Positions 25,767 through 35,449 are shown, counted from the stretch's first letter. The stretch: 64,000 bases of DNA from Arsenicibacter rosenii (GCF_001870735.1 NZ_MORL01000006.1:248001-312000), one strand, 5' to 3'. The notes: generated from the sequence alone by a model not told the origin. Numbers and translations are program-made.

Positions 25767-26674
25767 AAGAACTCGCGGTAATACTGATCGGGGCGTTGCT
25801 CTGCGGGGCCTGTTCGCCGAAGGCGTACCTGTTTACGTCGTTTCACGAACCGGCCAATGAAGGGCTTCGGATGCTGTACAGCCAGGACGGTTACCACTGG
25901 ACAGACCTGAACCGCACGTTGCTGAAACCGGCCATCGGGCAGCAGAAAGTGATGCGGGACCCGTCCATGGTGCAGGGGCCGGACGGTACCTTCCACCTTG
26001 TCTGGACCAGCAGCTGGAAGGGTGATAAGGGCTTTGGATACGCCAGCTCAACCGACCTCATGCATTGGTCGGAACAGCGGTTCTTGCCGGTGATGGAGCA
26101 TGAAGCCACAACGGTCAATGTCTGGGCACCGGAACTGTTTTACGACGCAGCTACCCGTCAGTTTATCATTATCTGGGCCTCAACGGTGCCGTATCGCTTT
26201 GAGAAAGGCATTGAGGACGAGTTGAATAATCACCGGATGTATTACACGACAACCACTGATTTCAGGACGTTTTCGCCGGCAAAGCTCTTCCTCGATCCTG
26301 GCTTCAGCGTGATTGATGCGGTGATTACCAAACGGAAGACAGACGATTATGTGCTGGTGCTGAAAGACAATACGCGCCCGAACCGGAATATTAAAGTGGC
26401 CTTTGGAACCCGGGCGACCGGCCCCTATACCGGGGTGTCGGATGCCTTCACGAAGAAGTTCACCGAAGGCCCGTCGGTCGTCAATACCGGTAAGGAGTGG
26501 CTGATTTATTTCGATTCGTACCAGGACAAAAAATACGGTGCAGTCAGCACCACCGATTTTAAAACATTCACCGATGCGTCGGCGCGCGTCAGTGTTCCGG
26601 AAGGCCACAAGCACGGAACGATTCTGCGGGTAAAAAAGCGGATATTGACCAGGTTGCTGAAGGGTGAAAACTAG
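25763..26674 (+). CDS. GH43-like lipoprotein glycosidase
   Basis: A 303-residue protein with a lipoprotein signal (GALLCGACS). The five-bladed propeller signatures of GH43 are present: VMRDPSMVQGPDGTFHLVWT (base Asp), WAPELFYDAATRQFIIIWAST, and FTEGPSVVNTGKEWLIYFD (acid Glu). Subfamily and substrate are not clear; related enzymes act on arabinose, galactose or xylose linkages. The start codon overlaps the apiosidase stop, so the two are translationally coupled and probably act on the same glycan. It is rather short, with no extra binding domain. Confidence 0.82.
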   Translation: MKELAVILIGALLCGACSPKAYLFTSFHEPANEGLRMLYSQDGYHWTDLNRTLLKPAIGQQKVMRDPSMVQGPDGTFHLVWTSSWKGDKGFGYASSTDLMHWSEQRFLPVMEHEATTVNVWAPELFYDAATRQFIIIWASTVPYRFEKGIEDELNNHRMYYTTTTDFRTFSPAKLFLDPGFSVIDAVITKRKTDDYVLVLKDNTRPNRNIKVAFGTRATGPYTGVSDAFTKKFTEGPSVVNTGKEWLIYFDSYQDKKYGAVSTTDFKTFTDASARVSVPEGHKHGTILRVKKRILTRLLKGEN

Positions 26675-26749
26675 TTAAGTTTTTGATTTTTAGTGTAATG
26701 GGTAGTGATATGCTGACGGTTGAGCTGTTAATGTGTTAGCCTTAATTAC

Positions 26750-26908
26750 TAACCCCGTGCTTTCGCCCGGGGTTGCTTGCGGAAAGCCAGTGAAACGGGC
26801 ATGACGATGGTCTCGAAGCACGAATGTGCTGCTTGACGACAATACTTATAGCTATGCAAGGCCGGTTTAAGAGGCTTGCCAGAGGCCCCAAACTGAAGTT
26901 TGGGGTTA
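26750..26908. repeat. Dispersed element with TAACCCC...GGGGTTA ends, copy A
   Basis: A 159-bp element within the 319-bp gap before the propeller gene. The left end is TAACCCCGTGCTTTCGCCCG (a hairpin) and the right end CCCCAAACTGAAGTTTGGGG TTA (a hairpin at 26886-26905), so the ends are inverted relative to each other. A second copy lies at 41901-42006 with the same end structure and similar inner sequence (GGCCGGT). The rest of the gap holds no gene that I can see. Confidence 0.75.
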
Positions 26909-26993
26909 GTAAAAAGCGACAAAAAGGCTCCGTATCAAACTGCCGAAGCAGAGGCGAAAGGAGAAAAACTAGTTAGTTGTGGAAATTAACACG

Positions 26994-28832
26994 ATGAAAA
27001 AAGACATACACATACTCTGCCTGTTCCTGTTGTTCTGTGGCCCGCAGCTTTGGGCCCAGGATACGGTTCGGTATACCGGCACCACGCTGTCGAACGTGGA
27101 TTACCACCACGGTCAGCTGAGTCCGGTTGTCGGGGTACATAACATACAGGTATTCCGCGCCAACCGCGAGCATCCGGAGTGGGCAGGGGGCAACAACTGG
27201 ACCTACAACCATGCGCCGATGCTGGCCTACTGGAATAACACGTATTACCTCCAGTACCTGAGCAATCCGGTCGGTGAGCATGTGCCGCCGGGACAGACCC
27301 TGCTGATGACCTCGAAAGACGGCTATACCTGGACCAAACCGGCTGTTATTTTTCCCGTCTACCGCCTGCCCGATGGCTTCAAAAAAGCGGGGCGGCCGGA
27401 AGTGGCCAGTAAACTGGATGCGGTCATGCACCAGCGGATGGGCTTTTTCGTGGCAAAAAATAAGCGCCTGTTGACGCTGGCATTTTATGGTATTGTCATG
27501 GGCCCGAAAGACGACCCGAACGACGGTAACGGCATTGGCCGCGTGGTCCGCGAAATCTACGCCGATGGCAGCATGGGTCCGATTTACTTCATCCGCCACA
27601 ATTCGTCCTGGGATGCCGGCAAATCGGCGTACCCGTTCTATACAACATCGAAGGATAAAGGCTTTGTGGAGGCCTGCAACGAACTGCTGGCCAACCCGCT
27701 GATGATGCAGCAGTGGGTAGAAGAAGCCGACCGGAACGACCCGCTTATCCCGCTCAAAAAAGAGGTAAAGGCGTTCAGCTACTACCATTTGCCCGATGGC
27801 CGGGTCGTCGGTTTGTGGAAACACGCCCTTACCTCGATCAGCAGCGACAACGGCAAAACATGGGCCTACAGTCCGTTGCGGGCACCCGGCTTTGTGAACA
27901 GCAACGCCAAAATCTGGGGACAGCGCACGGCCGACGGTCGCTATGTGACGGTCTATAATCCGTCGGAGTTCCGCTGGCCACTGGCCCTGTCGACCAGCAC
28001 CGACGGCTTGAATTACACGAATCTGCTGTTGGTAAACGGCGAAATCTCGCCCATGCGCTACGGCGGCGCGTACAAATCATATGGCCCGCAATACGTGCGT
28101 GGCATCGAAGAAGGCAACGGCACGCCGCCCGATGGCAACCTGTGGGTAACCTACAGCATGAACAAGGAAGACATCTGGGTGTCAAAAATTCCGGTGCCCG
28201 TTACAGATGTTGTAACGACGCACGCCAACGAAGACTTCAACCAGCTGCCAGCCGGTAACGAACTGGCCAACTGGAATAGTTACAGCCCGTTACAGGCAAC
28301 GGTAAAAATCGAAAAACAGCCTGACGGCAGCAAGGCCCTGGTACTTCGCGATAAGGATAAGTTCGACTATGCTAAAGCCGAACGCGTGATTCCGGCGTCG
28401 AAAAAGCTGACGGTAGCGTTTACGGTGGTGCCGCAGCAAGCCGACAAGGGTACGTTACAGATTGAGTTTCAGGATGAAAAAGGGACTCCCGCCGTCCGGC
28501 TGATGTTCGACGCCGACAGTACGTTTAAAGCCAAGGTTGGCTACCGTGACTCGGGGATTCAGAAATACGAAGCGGGTAAGGCATATGATGTCCGCGTGGA
28601 GCTGGACCGGGCTAAACGCATGTTCACGATTTCGGTCAATGGCCAGGCGAAGGGCACCCGGTTGTTTTTTGCACCGGTAGCATCGTTCCGCCGCGTGGTG
28701 TTCCGGACCGGCGGTGTGCGCCGTTTCCCGGATGCCGACACGCCGACTGATCAGGCCTACGATCTGCCCAACGCCGGCGATCAGGACCCGGAAGCGGTGT
28801 ATGTGATTAAACGAGTTGTAACTAAAGAGTGA
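26994..28832 (+). CDS. Secreted beta-propeller enzyme with C-terminal jelly roll, family unassigned
   Basis: About 612 residues with a signal peptide ending LWAQ when the ATG at 26994 is used; a GTG at 26979 would add five residues before it. Residues about 30-420 look like a sialidase/GH145-like propeller with Asp-box-like blades (LMTSKDGYTWTKP, ISSDNGKTWAYSP, LSTSTDGLNYTN) and conserved acidic and histidine residues (YHHGQLSP, FRANREHPEW, NYNHAP-like segment NWTYNHAPML). Residues about 430-600 are a lectin-like beta sandwich (LANWNSYSPLQ to VVFRTGGVRR). The enzyme activity is unknown; a rhamnosyl-glucuronate or related uronate-specific activity is one possibility. It starts a new transcription unit after a 319-bp gap. 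Confidence 0.6.
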   Translation: MKKDIHILCLFLLFCGPQLWAQDTVRYTGTTLSNVDYHHGQLSPVVGVHNIQVFRANREHPEWAGGNNWTYNHAPMLAYWNNTYYLQYLSNPVGEHVPPGQTLLMTSKDGYTWTKPAVIFPVYRLPDGFKKAGRPEVASKLDAVMHQRMGFFVAKNKRLLTLAFYGIVMGPKDDPNDGNGIGRVVREIYADGSMGPIYFIRHNSSWDAGKSAYPFYTTSKDKGFVEACNELLANPLMMQQWVEEADRNDPLIPLKKEVKAFSYYHLPDGRVVGLWKHALTSISSDNGKTWAYSPLRAPGFVNSNAKIWGQRTADGRYVTVYNPSEFRWPLALSTSTDGLNYTNLLLVNGEISPMRYGGAYKSYGPQYVRGIEEGNGTPPDGNLWVTYSMNKEDIWVSKIPVPVTDVVTTHANEDFNQLPAGNELANWNSYSPLQATVKIEKQPDGSKALVLRDKDKFDYAKAERVIPASKKLTVAFTVVPQQADKGTLQIEFQDEKGTPAVRLMFDADSTFKAKVGYRDSGIQKYEAGKAYDVRVELDRAKRMFTISVNGQAKGTRLFFAPVASFRRVVFRTGGVRRFPDADTPTDQAYDLPNAGDQDPEAVYVIKRVVTKE

Positions 28833-28935
28833 AAGACAAAAGAGCCGCCCGCCGCAGTGTTGAAAGAATGGCCACCGTACGGATCGTCCCGTGGCCGGAA
28901 CGCGTAGCGCCCGCTCTTTCATCCTTTCGCTCATT
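28822..28935. repeat. Short-repeat palindrome (GAGTGAAAGA / CTTTCGCTC type)
   Basis: The left AAAGAGTGAAAGACAAAAGAG and right GCTCTTTCATCCTTTCGCTC parts are loosely complementary and flank a GC-rich 68-base spacer. The left part overlaps the last codons of the propeller gene. Same organisation as the elements near 3.8-4.4, 37.5 and 61.6 kb. Confidence 0.65.
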
Positions 28936-28943
28936 AAAAAGAT

Positions 28944-30377
28944 ATGATCCGATTCCTCCTTATACTGACTCTGTTAGCATCAGCCCGCGTGGAAGGGGCC
29001 GTGGTGTTGCCGCGGATTCTGGGGCATAACATGGTCCTGCAACGGAACAAGCCGCTGACGATCTGGGGCAAGGCCACAGCCGGTGAACGGGTGTCGGTGC
29101 AGTTTACCGGTCAGCGGCCCGAAACAACGGCCGATGCACAGGGGCGCTGGCAGGTGGTGTTGCAGCCGCTGACAGCGTCGAACGTACCGGCCGCCATGGT
29201 GATCACGGGCACCAATACCATCCGGCTGGAAAACATTCTGGTGGGGGAGGTGTGGCTGTGTTCGGGGCAGTCGAATATGGAGTTTACGATGCGGAAAAAC
29301 AGCAAGGTGAAGCGGCCGTTGGTAGATGGCCCGAATCCGGTCGATGAGCTGGAGGTTGCCAACAATCCGGCTATCCGCATTTTTCTGGTGAACCGCAAGG
29401 AGCTGATCAAACCCGACTCGCTGCACCGTGGCTGGAGCGTTGCCCGCGACTCGGCGTTGCGGTCGTTTTCGGCACCCGCCTACTTCTTTGCCAAAGAGCT
29501 GCAAAAACGGTTGCAGGTGCCCGTCGGCGTGATTTCGTCGGCTGTGCCGGGGAGCCGGATTGAGCCGTGGATTCCGGAAGAGGGGTTCCGCGCCGAACCG
29601 TTTTTCGCAAACCAGAAGCTGGAAGGCGAGCCAGGGAAGTTTTATGAACCCATGATCCGGCCGCTGGTGCCGTTCGGACTGGCGGGGTTTCTCTGGTACC
29701 AGGGCGAGTCGAACTGTTTCCTGAACGAAACAACGACTTATGCCCAAAAAATGAAAGCCCTGATTACCAGCTGGCGAACTGCCTGGCAGGATGCCGGTCT
29801 ACCGGTTTACTATGTCGCAATCGCTCCGTTTATGTACTCGGAGTCGAAGGGGAATAAAGTGGTACTGACCAGAGAAACACTGCCTGCCTTCCGCGAGGCA
29901 CAGGAACTGGTGCTGCAACTGCCCAACACGGGCATGATCGTCACGACCGATCTGGCCGACGACCTCACGGACATTCACCCGTCCTACAAGTGGGAAATCG
30001 GCCGGCGGCTGGCGCTGGTGGCGCTCAACAAAACCTACGGTCTCACGGAGATAGTTGCTTCGGGACCAACCTTCCGGCAGATGAAACGGAAAGGTCAGGC
30101 GGCCGTGCTGACGTTTGACAACCAGGGCACTGGCCTGGTCAGCCGGGACGGACAACCGCTGACGGGATTTGTGGTGGCGGGCAAAGACGGCGTCTTTCAT
30201 CCGGCGCAGGCCACCATCGACGGCCGTACGGTGGTGGTCAGGGCTGAGGCGGTGCGTAAACCGGTGGCGGTGCGCTTCGGCTGGGACGAAGCGGCACAGC
30301 CGAATTTAATCAACAAGGAAGGCTTACCGGCCCGACCGTTCCGGACAGATAATCCGTTGGCCGGGACCTTGAACTAA
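28944..30377 (+). CDS. SGNH carbohydrate acetylesterase (sialate O-acetylesterase-like)
   Basis: A 477-residue secreted protein (signal peptide about 1-18). SGNH hydrolase blocks are WLCSGQSNMEF (nucleophile Ser), the Gly in SSAVPGSRIEPWI, FLWYQGESNC and the Asp-His pair in DLTDIHPSYK. Beta-sandwich regions flank it: the N-terminal QRNKPLTIWGKATAGE and the C-terminal part. The family removes O-acetyl groups from sugars; RG-II and other pectins are acetylated, so deacetylation that opens side chains to glycosidases is the likely job. It lies 5 bases before the GH78 gene and probably shares its transcript. Confidence 0.87.
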   Translation: MIRFLLILTLLASARVEGAVVLPRILGHNMVLQRNKPLTIWGKATAGERVSVQFTGQRPETTADAQGRWQVVLQPLTASNVPAAMVITGTNTIRLENILVGEVWLCSGQSNMEFTMRKNSKVKRPLVDGPNPVDELEVANNPAIRIFLVNRKELIKPDSLHRGWSVARDSALRSFSAPAYFFAKELQKRLQVPVGVISSAVPGSRIEPWIPEEGFRAEPFFANQKLEGEPGKFYEPMIRPLVPFGLAGFLWYQGESNCFLNETTTYAQKMKALITSWRTAWQDAGLPVYYVAIAPFMYSESKGNKVVLTRETLPAFREAQELVLQLPNTGMIVTTDLADDLTDIHPSYKWEIGRRLALVALNKTYGLTEIVASGPTFRQMKRKGQAAVLTFDNQGTGLVSRDGQPLTGFVVAGKDGVFHPAQATIDGRTVVVRAEAVRKPVAVRFGWDEAAQPNLINKEGLPARPFRTDNPLAGTLN

Positions 30378-30382
30378 CGAAC

Positions 30383-33142
30383 ATGAAACGAGCTTGTCTT
30401 TTTCTGATTACCCTGATGGGGTGCTGGCTGACAACCGTCGGGGCGTCGGATACCGGCGTATCGGCGGGTGAGCTGCGGTGCGAACTGCTGACCAATCCGG
30501 AAGGTATTGATGCGCTGCGGCCACGGCTAAGCTGGACCATTACCGGCACGGGCCGGGGGATTGTGCAGACGGCCTGTCAGGTGCTGGTTGCGTCGAGCGC
30601 CGAAAAACTGGCGGCCAACCAGGGTGATTTATGGGATTCGGGCAAACTGAATACCGCACAGAGCCTGCATATGGGGTATGCCGGTAAGGCGCTGAAAAGC
30701 CGGACCCGCTGTTTCTGGAAGGTAAAAGTCTGGACAAACCAGGGCGAAACCAGCTGGAGCGAACCGGCTTACTGGAGTATGGGTATGCTGCATTATGTCG
30801 AATGGAAAGGCCGTTGGATCGGGCTGGACCGTGCCTTTGCGTGGGACGATGAAAAAACATTCGCCCGGCTGTCGGCCCGATATTTCCGTAAGGAGTTCAC
30901 CGCAAAAAAAGAAATCAGTCAGGCGACGGCCTATATCATTGGACTGGGCCTGTACGAACTGTATCTGAACGGCCAGAAAGTCGGCGATCAGGTGCTGGCT
31001 CCCGGCCCGACCGATTATACACAGGGCGTTAAGTACAACGCCTTTGATGTAACAAAACTGCTGCGCAACGGCGCGAATGCCATCGGAACCGTACTGGGCA
31101 ACGGGCGGTATTATGCCATGCGGCAGAACTATAAACCCTACAAAATCAAGACGTTCGGCTATCCAAAGCTGCTGCTGAATCTGGATATTACCTATGCCGA
31201 CGGCAGCAGGGAAGTAATCACGACCGACGAGTCATGGAAAGTCACGGCCGAAGGACCGATCCGGACCAATAACGAATATGACGGTGAAGAATACGATGCT
31301 ACCAAAGAACTGACGGGCTGGACCACCGCCGGTTTCGACGATAAAAACTGGCTGAAGGCTGAACCGGTGCAGGAGCCGGGGGGGCAGTACGAAGCGCAGA
31401 TGAATCCCAACATGAAGGTGATGCAGACCATCCGGCCGGTGCGGCTGACCCGCCTGCCCGACGGACGCTATATCCTCGATATGGGCCAGAATATGGCGGG
31501 CTGGCTACGGATGCGGGTAACGGGACAACGCGGCACGCAGGTGAAACTGCGGTTCGCGGAAACCCTGCAACCCGGCGGTGAACTCTACGTCCGGAACCTG
31601 CGCGACGCCAAAGTAACGGACATCTATACCCTCAAAGGCGGGGCTGTTGAAAGCTGGGAGCCGACCTTTATCTACCACGGTTTCCGGTACGTTGAGATTA
31701 CCGGTTATCCGGGTACCCCGACCCTGAACGACTTCGACGGGCGGGTTGTCTACGACGACATGGCTACCATCGGCACCTTCACCAGCTCAGACCCGACGCT
31801 GAATCAGATTCACCGGAATGCGTACTGGGGTATCCTGAGCAACTACAAGGGCATGCCGGTCGATTGTCCGCAGCGGAACGAACGCCAGCCGTGGCTGGGC
31901 GACCGCAGTACCGGCTCTTACGGCGAAAGCTTCCTGTTCGACAACAGCCGGCTGTATGCCAAGTGGCTCGATGACATTGCACAGTCGCAGAAAGCCGATG
32001 GCAGTATTCCGGATGTGGCACCGGCCTTCTGGCGCTATTACGGTGATAACGTGACCTGGCCGGGTACCTACCTGAATGTGGCCGACATGCTTTACCGGCA
32101 GTTTGGCGACCTCGAAACGGTCCGGAAGCATTATCCGTCGATGAAAAAGTGGATGCTGTACATGGCAGACCGCTACACCGAAAACGGTCTGGTGACCAAA
32201 GATAAATACGGCGACTGGTGCGTGCCGCCGGAAGCGAAGGAACTGATTCACGCGAAGGATCCGGCGCGGATTACCGAAGGAGCGTTGCTGGCTTCGGCGA
32301 CATACATCCATCTGCTGCAAACCATGGAGCGGTTTGCGCGCCTGCTGGATGTACCGGCCGATGCCGAAACCTTTACCAAAACAGCCACCACCATGAAAAC
32401 GGCGTTCAACCAGCGCTTCCTGAACCAGACGGCGGGTCAGTACGGCAACAATACCGTTACGGCCAACCTGTTGCCGCTGGTATTCGGCATTGTGCCGGAA
32501 ACGGTAAAGCCGCAGGTAATGGCCTGTATTACCGATAAAATTCTGAACGAAAACAAAGGCCATATCAGCACCGGTGTCATCGGCACCCAATGGTTGATGC
32601 GTGGCCTGACCGATAACGGCCGGACAGATATTGCCTACCGGATTGCCACCAACCGCGATTACCCGGGCTGGGGCTATATGGCCGATCACGGGGCTACCAC
32701 CATCTGGGAACTCTGGAACGGCGATACGGCCAATCCTGAAATGAACTCCGGCAACCACATTATGCTGCTGGGCGACCTGTTGGTGTGGTACTACGAACAC
32801 CTGGCAGGGATTCAGTCGGCGCCGGATGCACCGGCGTTTAAAACGATTGTCATGAAGCCGGAACTACCGGCGGGGCTGAATGCCGTTAAGGCTGCCTACC
32901 GCTCACCATACGGGCAGATTGTGTCGGACTGGAAGCGGGAGAAAAACAGCTTTAGCTGGAACATAACGATACCGGCCAATACCAAAGCTCTGGTGCATAT
33001 ACCGGCGCAGGATGCGGGCCGGGTGCTGGAAGGCGGCAGGAAGGCTGGTTCGGCAGCGGGGATAAAACTGGTAAAAACCGGGGCCGGACGGGCTGTTTTT
33101 GAGGTTGGGTCGGGAACGTATAGGTTCAGCAGCAGCCTGTAA
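30383..33142 (+). CDS. GH78 alpha-L-rhamnosidase
   Basis: A 919-residue secreted enzyme (signal peptide about 1-21) with the full GH78 set: N-terminal fibronectin-like domains (LRCELLTNPEGIDALRPRLSW), a beta-jelly roll (YIIGLGLYELYLNGQKVGDQV), Bac_rhamnosid region, six-hairpin catalytic barrel and C-terminal sandwich. The general acid motif is DCPQRNERQPWLGDRS (Asp494, Glu500) and the base is Glu776 in TTIWELWNG. It removes alpha-linked rhamnose by inversion. It is followed at 4 bases by the sialidase-like gene, then by the alcohol dehydrogenase and aldolase genes, so it opens the sugar-acid operon. RG-II side chains contain rhamnose linked to Kdo. Confidence 0.92.
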   Translation: MKRACLFLITLMGCWLTTVGASDTGVSAGELRCELLTNPEGIDALRPRLSWTITGTGRGIVQTACQVLVASSAEKLAANQGDLWDSGKLNTAQSLHMGYAGKALKSRTRCFWKVKVWTNQGETSWSEPAYWSMGMLHYVEWKGRWIGLDRAFAWDDEKTFARLSARYFRKEFTAKKEISQATAYIIGLGLYELYLNGQKVGDQVLAPGPTDYTQGVKYNAFDVTKLLRNGANAIGTVLGNGRYYAMRQNYKPYKIKTFGYPKLLLNLDITYADGSREVITTDESWKVTAEGPIRTNNEYDGEEYDATKELTGWTTAGFDDKNWLKAEPVQEPGGQYEAQMNPNMKVMQTIRPVRLTRLPDGRYILDMGQNMAGWLRMRVTGQRGTQVKLRFAETLQPGGELYVRNLRDAKVTDIYTLKGGAVESWEPTFIYHGFRYVEITGYPGTPTLNDFDGRVVYDDMATIGTFTSSDPTLNQIHRNAYWGILSNYKGMPVDCPQRNERQPWLGDRSTGSYGESFLFDNSRLYAKWLDDIAQSQKADGSIPDVAPAFWRYYGDNVTWPGTYLNVADMLYRQFGDLETVRKHYPSMKKWMLYMADRYTENGLVTKDKYGDWCVPPEAKELIHAKDPARITEGALLASATYIHLLQTMERFARLLDVPADAETFTKTATTMKTAFNQRFLNQTAGQYGNNTVTANLLPLVFGIVPETVKPQVMACITDKILNENKGHISTGVIGTQWLMRGLTDNGRTDIAYRIATNRDYPGWGYMADHGATTIWELWNGDTANPEMNSGNHIMLLGDLLVWYYEHLAGIQSAPDAPAFKTIVMKPELPAGLNAVKAAYRSPYGQIVSDWKREKNSFSWNITIPANTKALVHIPAQDAGRVLEGGRKAGSAAGIKLVKTGAGRAVFEVGSGTYRFSSSL

Positions 33143-33146
33143 ACGA

Positions 33147-34295
33147 ATGATGCATATGAAACTGAATGGAATAAAAGCACTGCTGCCCCTGCTGGTTTGC
33201 CTGAGTATCGGGCATCTGAGTCAGGCACAGCTGGCCAAATGGCAAACGGGGCTGATAAAGGACGAGTTTGTGGTGGAGAATCCGCCGTTTCCGGAAAGCC
33301 ACGCGGCCACGATTGCCGAAACCCACAATGGCCTGGTATCCGCGTGGTTTGGCGGTACTAAAGAGCGAAATCCGGATGTCTGTATCTGGGTCAGCCGGTA
33401 CGAAAACGGGGCGTGGGGTGCGCCCCAAAACGTAGCCAACGGCATTGTCAACGACACCCTGCGGTATGCGTGCTGGAATCCGGTATTGTACCAGATTCCG
33501 GGGGGCGAGCTGATGCTGTTTTACAAAATCGGCCCGAGCCCGTCGAAGTGGAAAGGCTGGCTGAAAACGTCGGCAGACGGCGGGAAAACCTGGTCGGCGG
33601 CCAACCCCTTGCCGGACGGGTTTATCGGGCCCGTCAAAAATAAGCCGGTTCTGCTGGCAAACGGTAACCTGATCTGCCCGACAAGCACGGAAGGCGATGG
33701 CTGGAAGATTCACTTTGAGGTAACGCCGGATTTCGGCAAAACATGGCGCAAGGTAGGGCCGATCAACGATGGCAAAACCCTGAACGGTATCCAGCCAAGT
33801 GTGCTGGTACATAAAAACGGCAAACTACAGATACTGGCGCGCAGCCGCGACCGGGCATTGCTCGAAGCATGGTCGTCGGATAACGGCGAAACCTGGTCGC
33901 CACTGGCTAAAACCAGTCTGCCGAACAATAATTCGGGGACGGATGCGGTGACGCTCCGCGATGGTCGGCAGGTGCTGGTCTATAACCACGTGCTGCCCCC
34001 CGGCACGCTGGCCAAAGGTCCCCGCACCCCGCTGAACCTGTCCGTCTCGGACGACGGCAAGACGTGGAAAGCGGCGATGATTCTGGAAGATTCGCCGATC
34101 AGCCAGTATTCATACCCATCGGTGATTCAGACGAAAGACGGGATGGTGCATGTCATTTATACCTGGCGCCGGCAGAAGATCAAACACGCGGTCGTGAACC
34201 CGAAGAAGCTGAAAACCAAAACGATTGAAAACGGTACCTGGCCTGCCCTGGACGGCTATACGCCACCTGTAGCCGGAGAAATTACAAAAGATTAA
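33147..34295 (+). CDS. Sialidase-like (BNR repeat) propeller enzyme
   Basis: About 382 residues from the ATG at 33147; ATGs at 33150 and 33156 are alternatives. A signal peptide ends near LSQAQ. The six-bladed sialidase fold is indicated by Asp-box repeats SADGGKTWS, TPDFGKTWR, SSDNGETWS and SVSDDGKTWKA. Residues such as AWFGGTKERNPDVCIWVSRYENG and the Tyr/Arg-rich WRRQKIKH region could belong to the active site, but the FRIP motif of classic sialidases is not seen. The gene lies 3 bases before an alcohol dehydrogenase and near an N-acetylneuraminate-lyase-like aldolase. Inference: it hydrolyses a keto-deoxy sugar acid (Kdo or Dha of RG-II) rather than sialic acid. Confidence 0.75.
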   Translation: MMHMKLNGIKALLPLLVCLSIGHLSQAQLAKWQTGLIKDEFVVENPPFPESHAATIAETHNGLVSAWFGGTKERNPDVCIWVSRYENGAWGAPQNVANGIVNDTLRYACWNPVLYQIPGGELMLFYKIGPSPSKWKGWLKTSADGGKTWSAANPLPDGFIGPVKNKPVLLANGNLICPTSTEGDGWKIHFEVTPDFGKTWRKVGPINDGKTLNGIQPSVLVHKNGKLQILARSRDRALLEAWSSDNGETWSPLAKTSLPNNNSGTDAVTLRDGRQVLVYNHVLPPGTLAKGPRTPLNLSVSDDGKTWKAAMILEDSPISQYSYPSVIQTKDGMVHVIYTWRRQKIKHAVVNPKKLKTKTIENGTWPALDGYTPPVAGEITKD

Positions 34296-34298
34296 CGC

Positions 34299-35447
34299 AT
34301 GACGCAGGCATTACACATACATTTTCCCGGTAAGCTGGTCTTCGGGAACGGCACGCTTTCCCAACTGGCCGGTGATCTGGCCGGTATGGGCAAAAAAAAG
34401 GTGTTTATCGTGACCATCAGTCCGTTGCTGGGGCAACTGGAACCCTTGATCGCGCAGCTTACGGCCAGGGGCATTGCGGTGCAGACCGATACGAGCATTG
34501 TGCGGGAACCGACCTTTGCCGATTGCCGGGCATTGATGGCCGTGGCCGAACCTTTCGACCCGGAGGTGGTGCTGGGGATCGGGGGCGGCAGTGTCCTCGA
34601 CGTGGCCAAGCTGGTTGCCGCGCAGCTGGGGAATACCCAAACGCTGACCGACTACGTAGGCATCGGCTTATTGGCAGGCCGCAGCCGGACACTGATTTGT
34701 GTACCGGCTACCTCAGGCACCGGCAGCGAAGTGTCGCCGAATGCGATCCTCGTGGACGAGACGGATGGCCAGAAAAAAGGGATAATCAGCCCGTTTCTGG
34801 TACCCGACATGGTGTATGTCGATCCGTTACTGACCCTGAGCGTCCCTCCGGCCATCACGGCAGCCACCGGGATTGATGCCCTGACGCACTGTCTGGAAGC
34901 CTACACCAACAAGTTTGCCCAGCCGCTGATCGACGTATATGCGTTTGAAGGCATGCGCCTGATTGCCGCGCATCTGGTGCGGGCGGTGACCAACGGAGCC
35001 GACGAAGAAGCCCGGTCGCAGGTGGCGATGGGCAGTCTGCTGGGTGGTTTTTGTCTGGGACCAGTCAACACGGCGGGTGTACACGCACTGGCCTACCCGC
35101 TGGGTAGCTTGTTCCATCTGCCGCACGGGTTGTCCAATGCGTTGCTGCTGCCGTATGTGATGGCGTTCAATGCCCCGGCCGCACCGGCCCGTTACGCGCA
35201 GGTCGCGCTGGCTCTTGGCTGTGAACGGGGGGAGACGGATGAAGAAACGGCGCGGCGGGGAATTGACAAAATACGGGAGCTGAATCAGGCATGCGGCATT
35301 CCGGCGCGGTTGCGTGAGGTGAATATCCCGTACGATGTGATTCCGGAAATGGCGGAAGATGCCCTGAAAATTACCCGATTGCTGAAGAATAATCCGCGGG
35401 AGATTACCCTCGCCGATGCCATAACCATATACGAGGCCGCCTACTGA
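34299..35447 (+). CDS. Iron-containing alcohol dehydrogenase
   Basis: A 382-residue cytoplasmic group III dehydrogenase. The NAD(P) site GIGGGSVLDVAK (Gly-rich at 95-98) and ATSGTGSEVSP are present, and the metal ligands Asp193 (GIDALTHCLEAYT), His197, His262 (HALAYPLG) and His276 (LPHGLSN) are all intact. Family members interconvert alcohols and aldehydes. Tight packing (3 bases after the sialidase-like gene, 2 before the aldolase) ties it to sugar-acid breakdown. Inference: it reduces the four-carbon aldehyde acid made by the aldolase to the corresponding four-carbon sugar acid. A lactaldehyde reductase role in rhamnose breakdown is the main alternative. Confidence 0.9.
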   Translation: MTQALHIHFPGKLVFGNGTLSQLAGDLAGMGKKKVFIVTISPLLGQLEPLIAQLTARGIAVQTDTSIVREPTFADCRALMAVAEPFDPEVVLGIGGGSVLDVAKLVAAQLGNTQTLTDYVGIGLLAGRSRTLICVPATSGTGSEVSPNAILVDETDGQKKGIISPFLVPDMVYVDPLLTLSVPPAITAATGIDALTHCLEAYTNKFAQPLIDVYAFEGMRLIAAHLVRAVTNGADEEARSQVAMGSLLGGFCLGPVNTAGVHALAYPLGSLFHLPHGLSNALLLPYVMAFNAPAAPARYAQVALALGCERGETDEETARRGIDKIRELNQACGIPARLREVNIPYDVIPEMAEDALKITRLLKNNPREITLADAITIYEAAY

Positions 35448-35449
35448 AG

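Noticed and set aside
26675-26993. Missed small gene in the 319-bp gap
   Set aside because: Most of the gap is the TAACCCC-ended repeat element; no ORF with a credible start and composition was seen.
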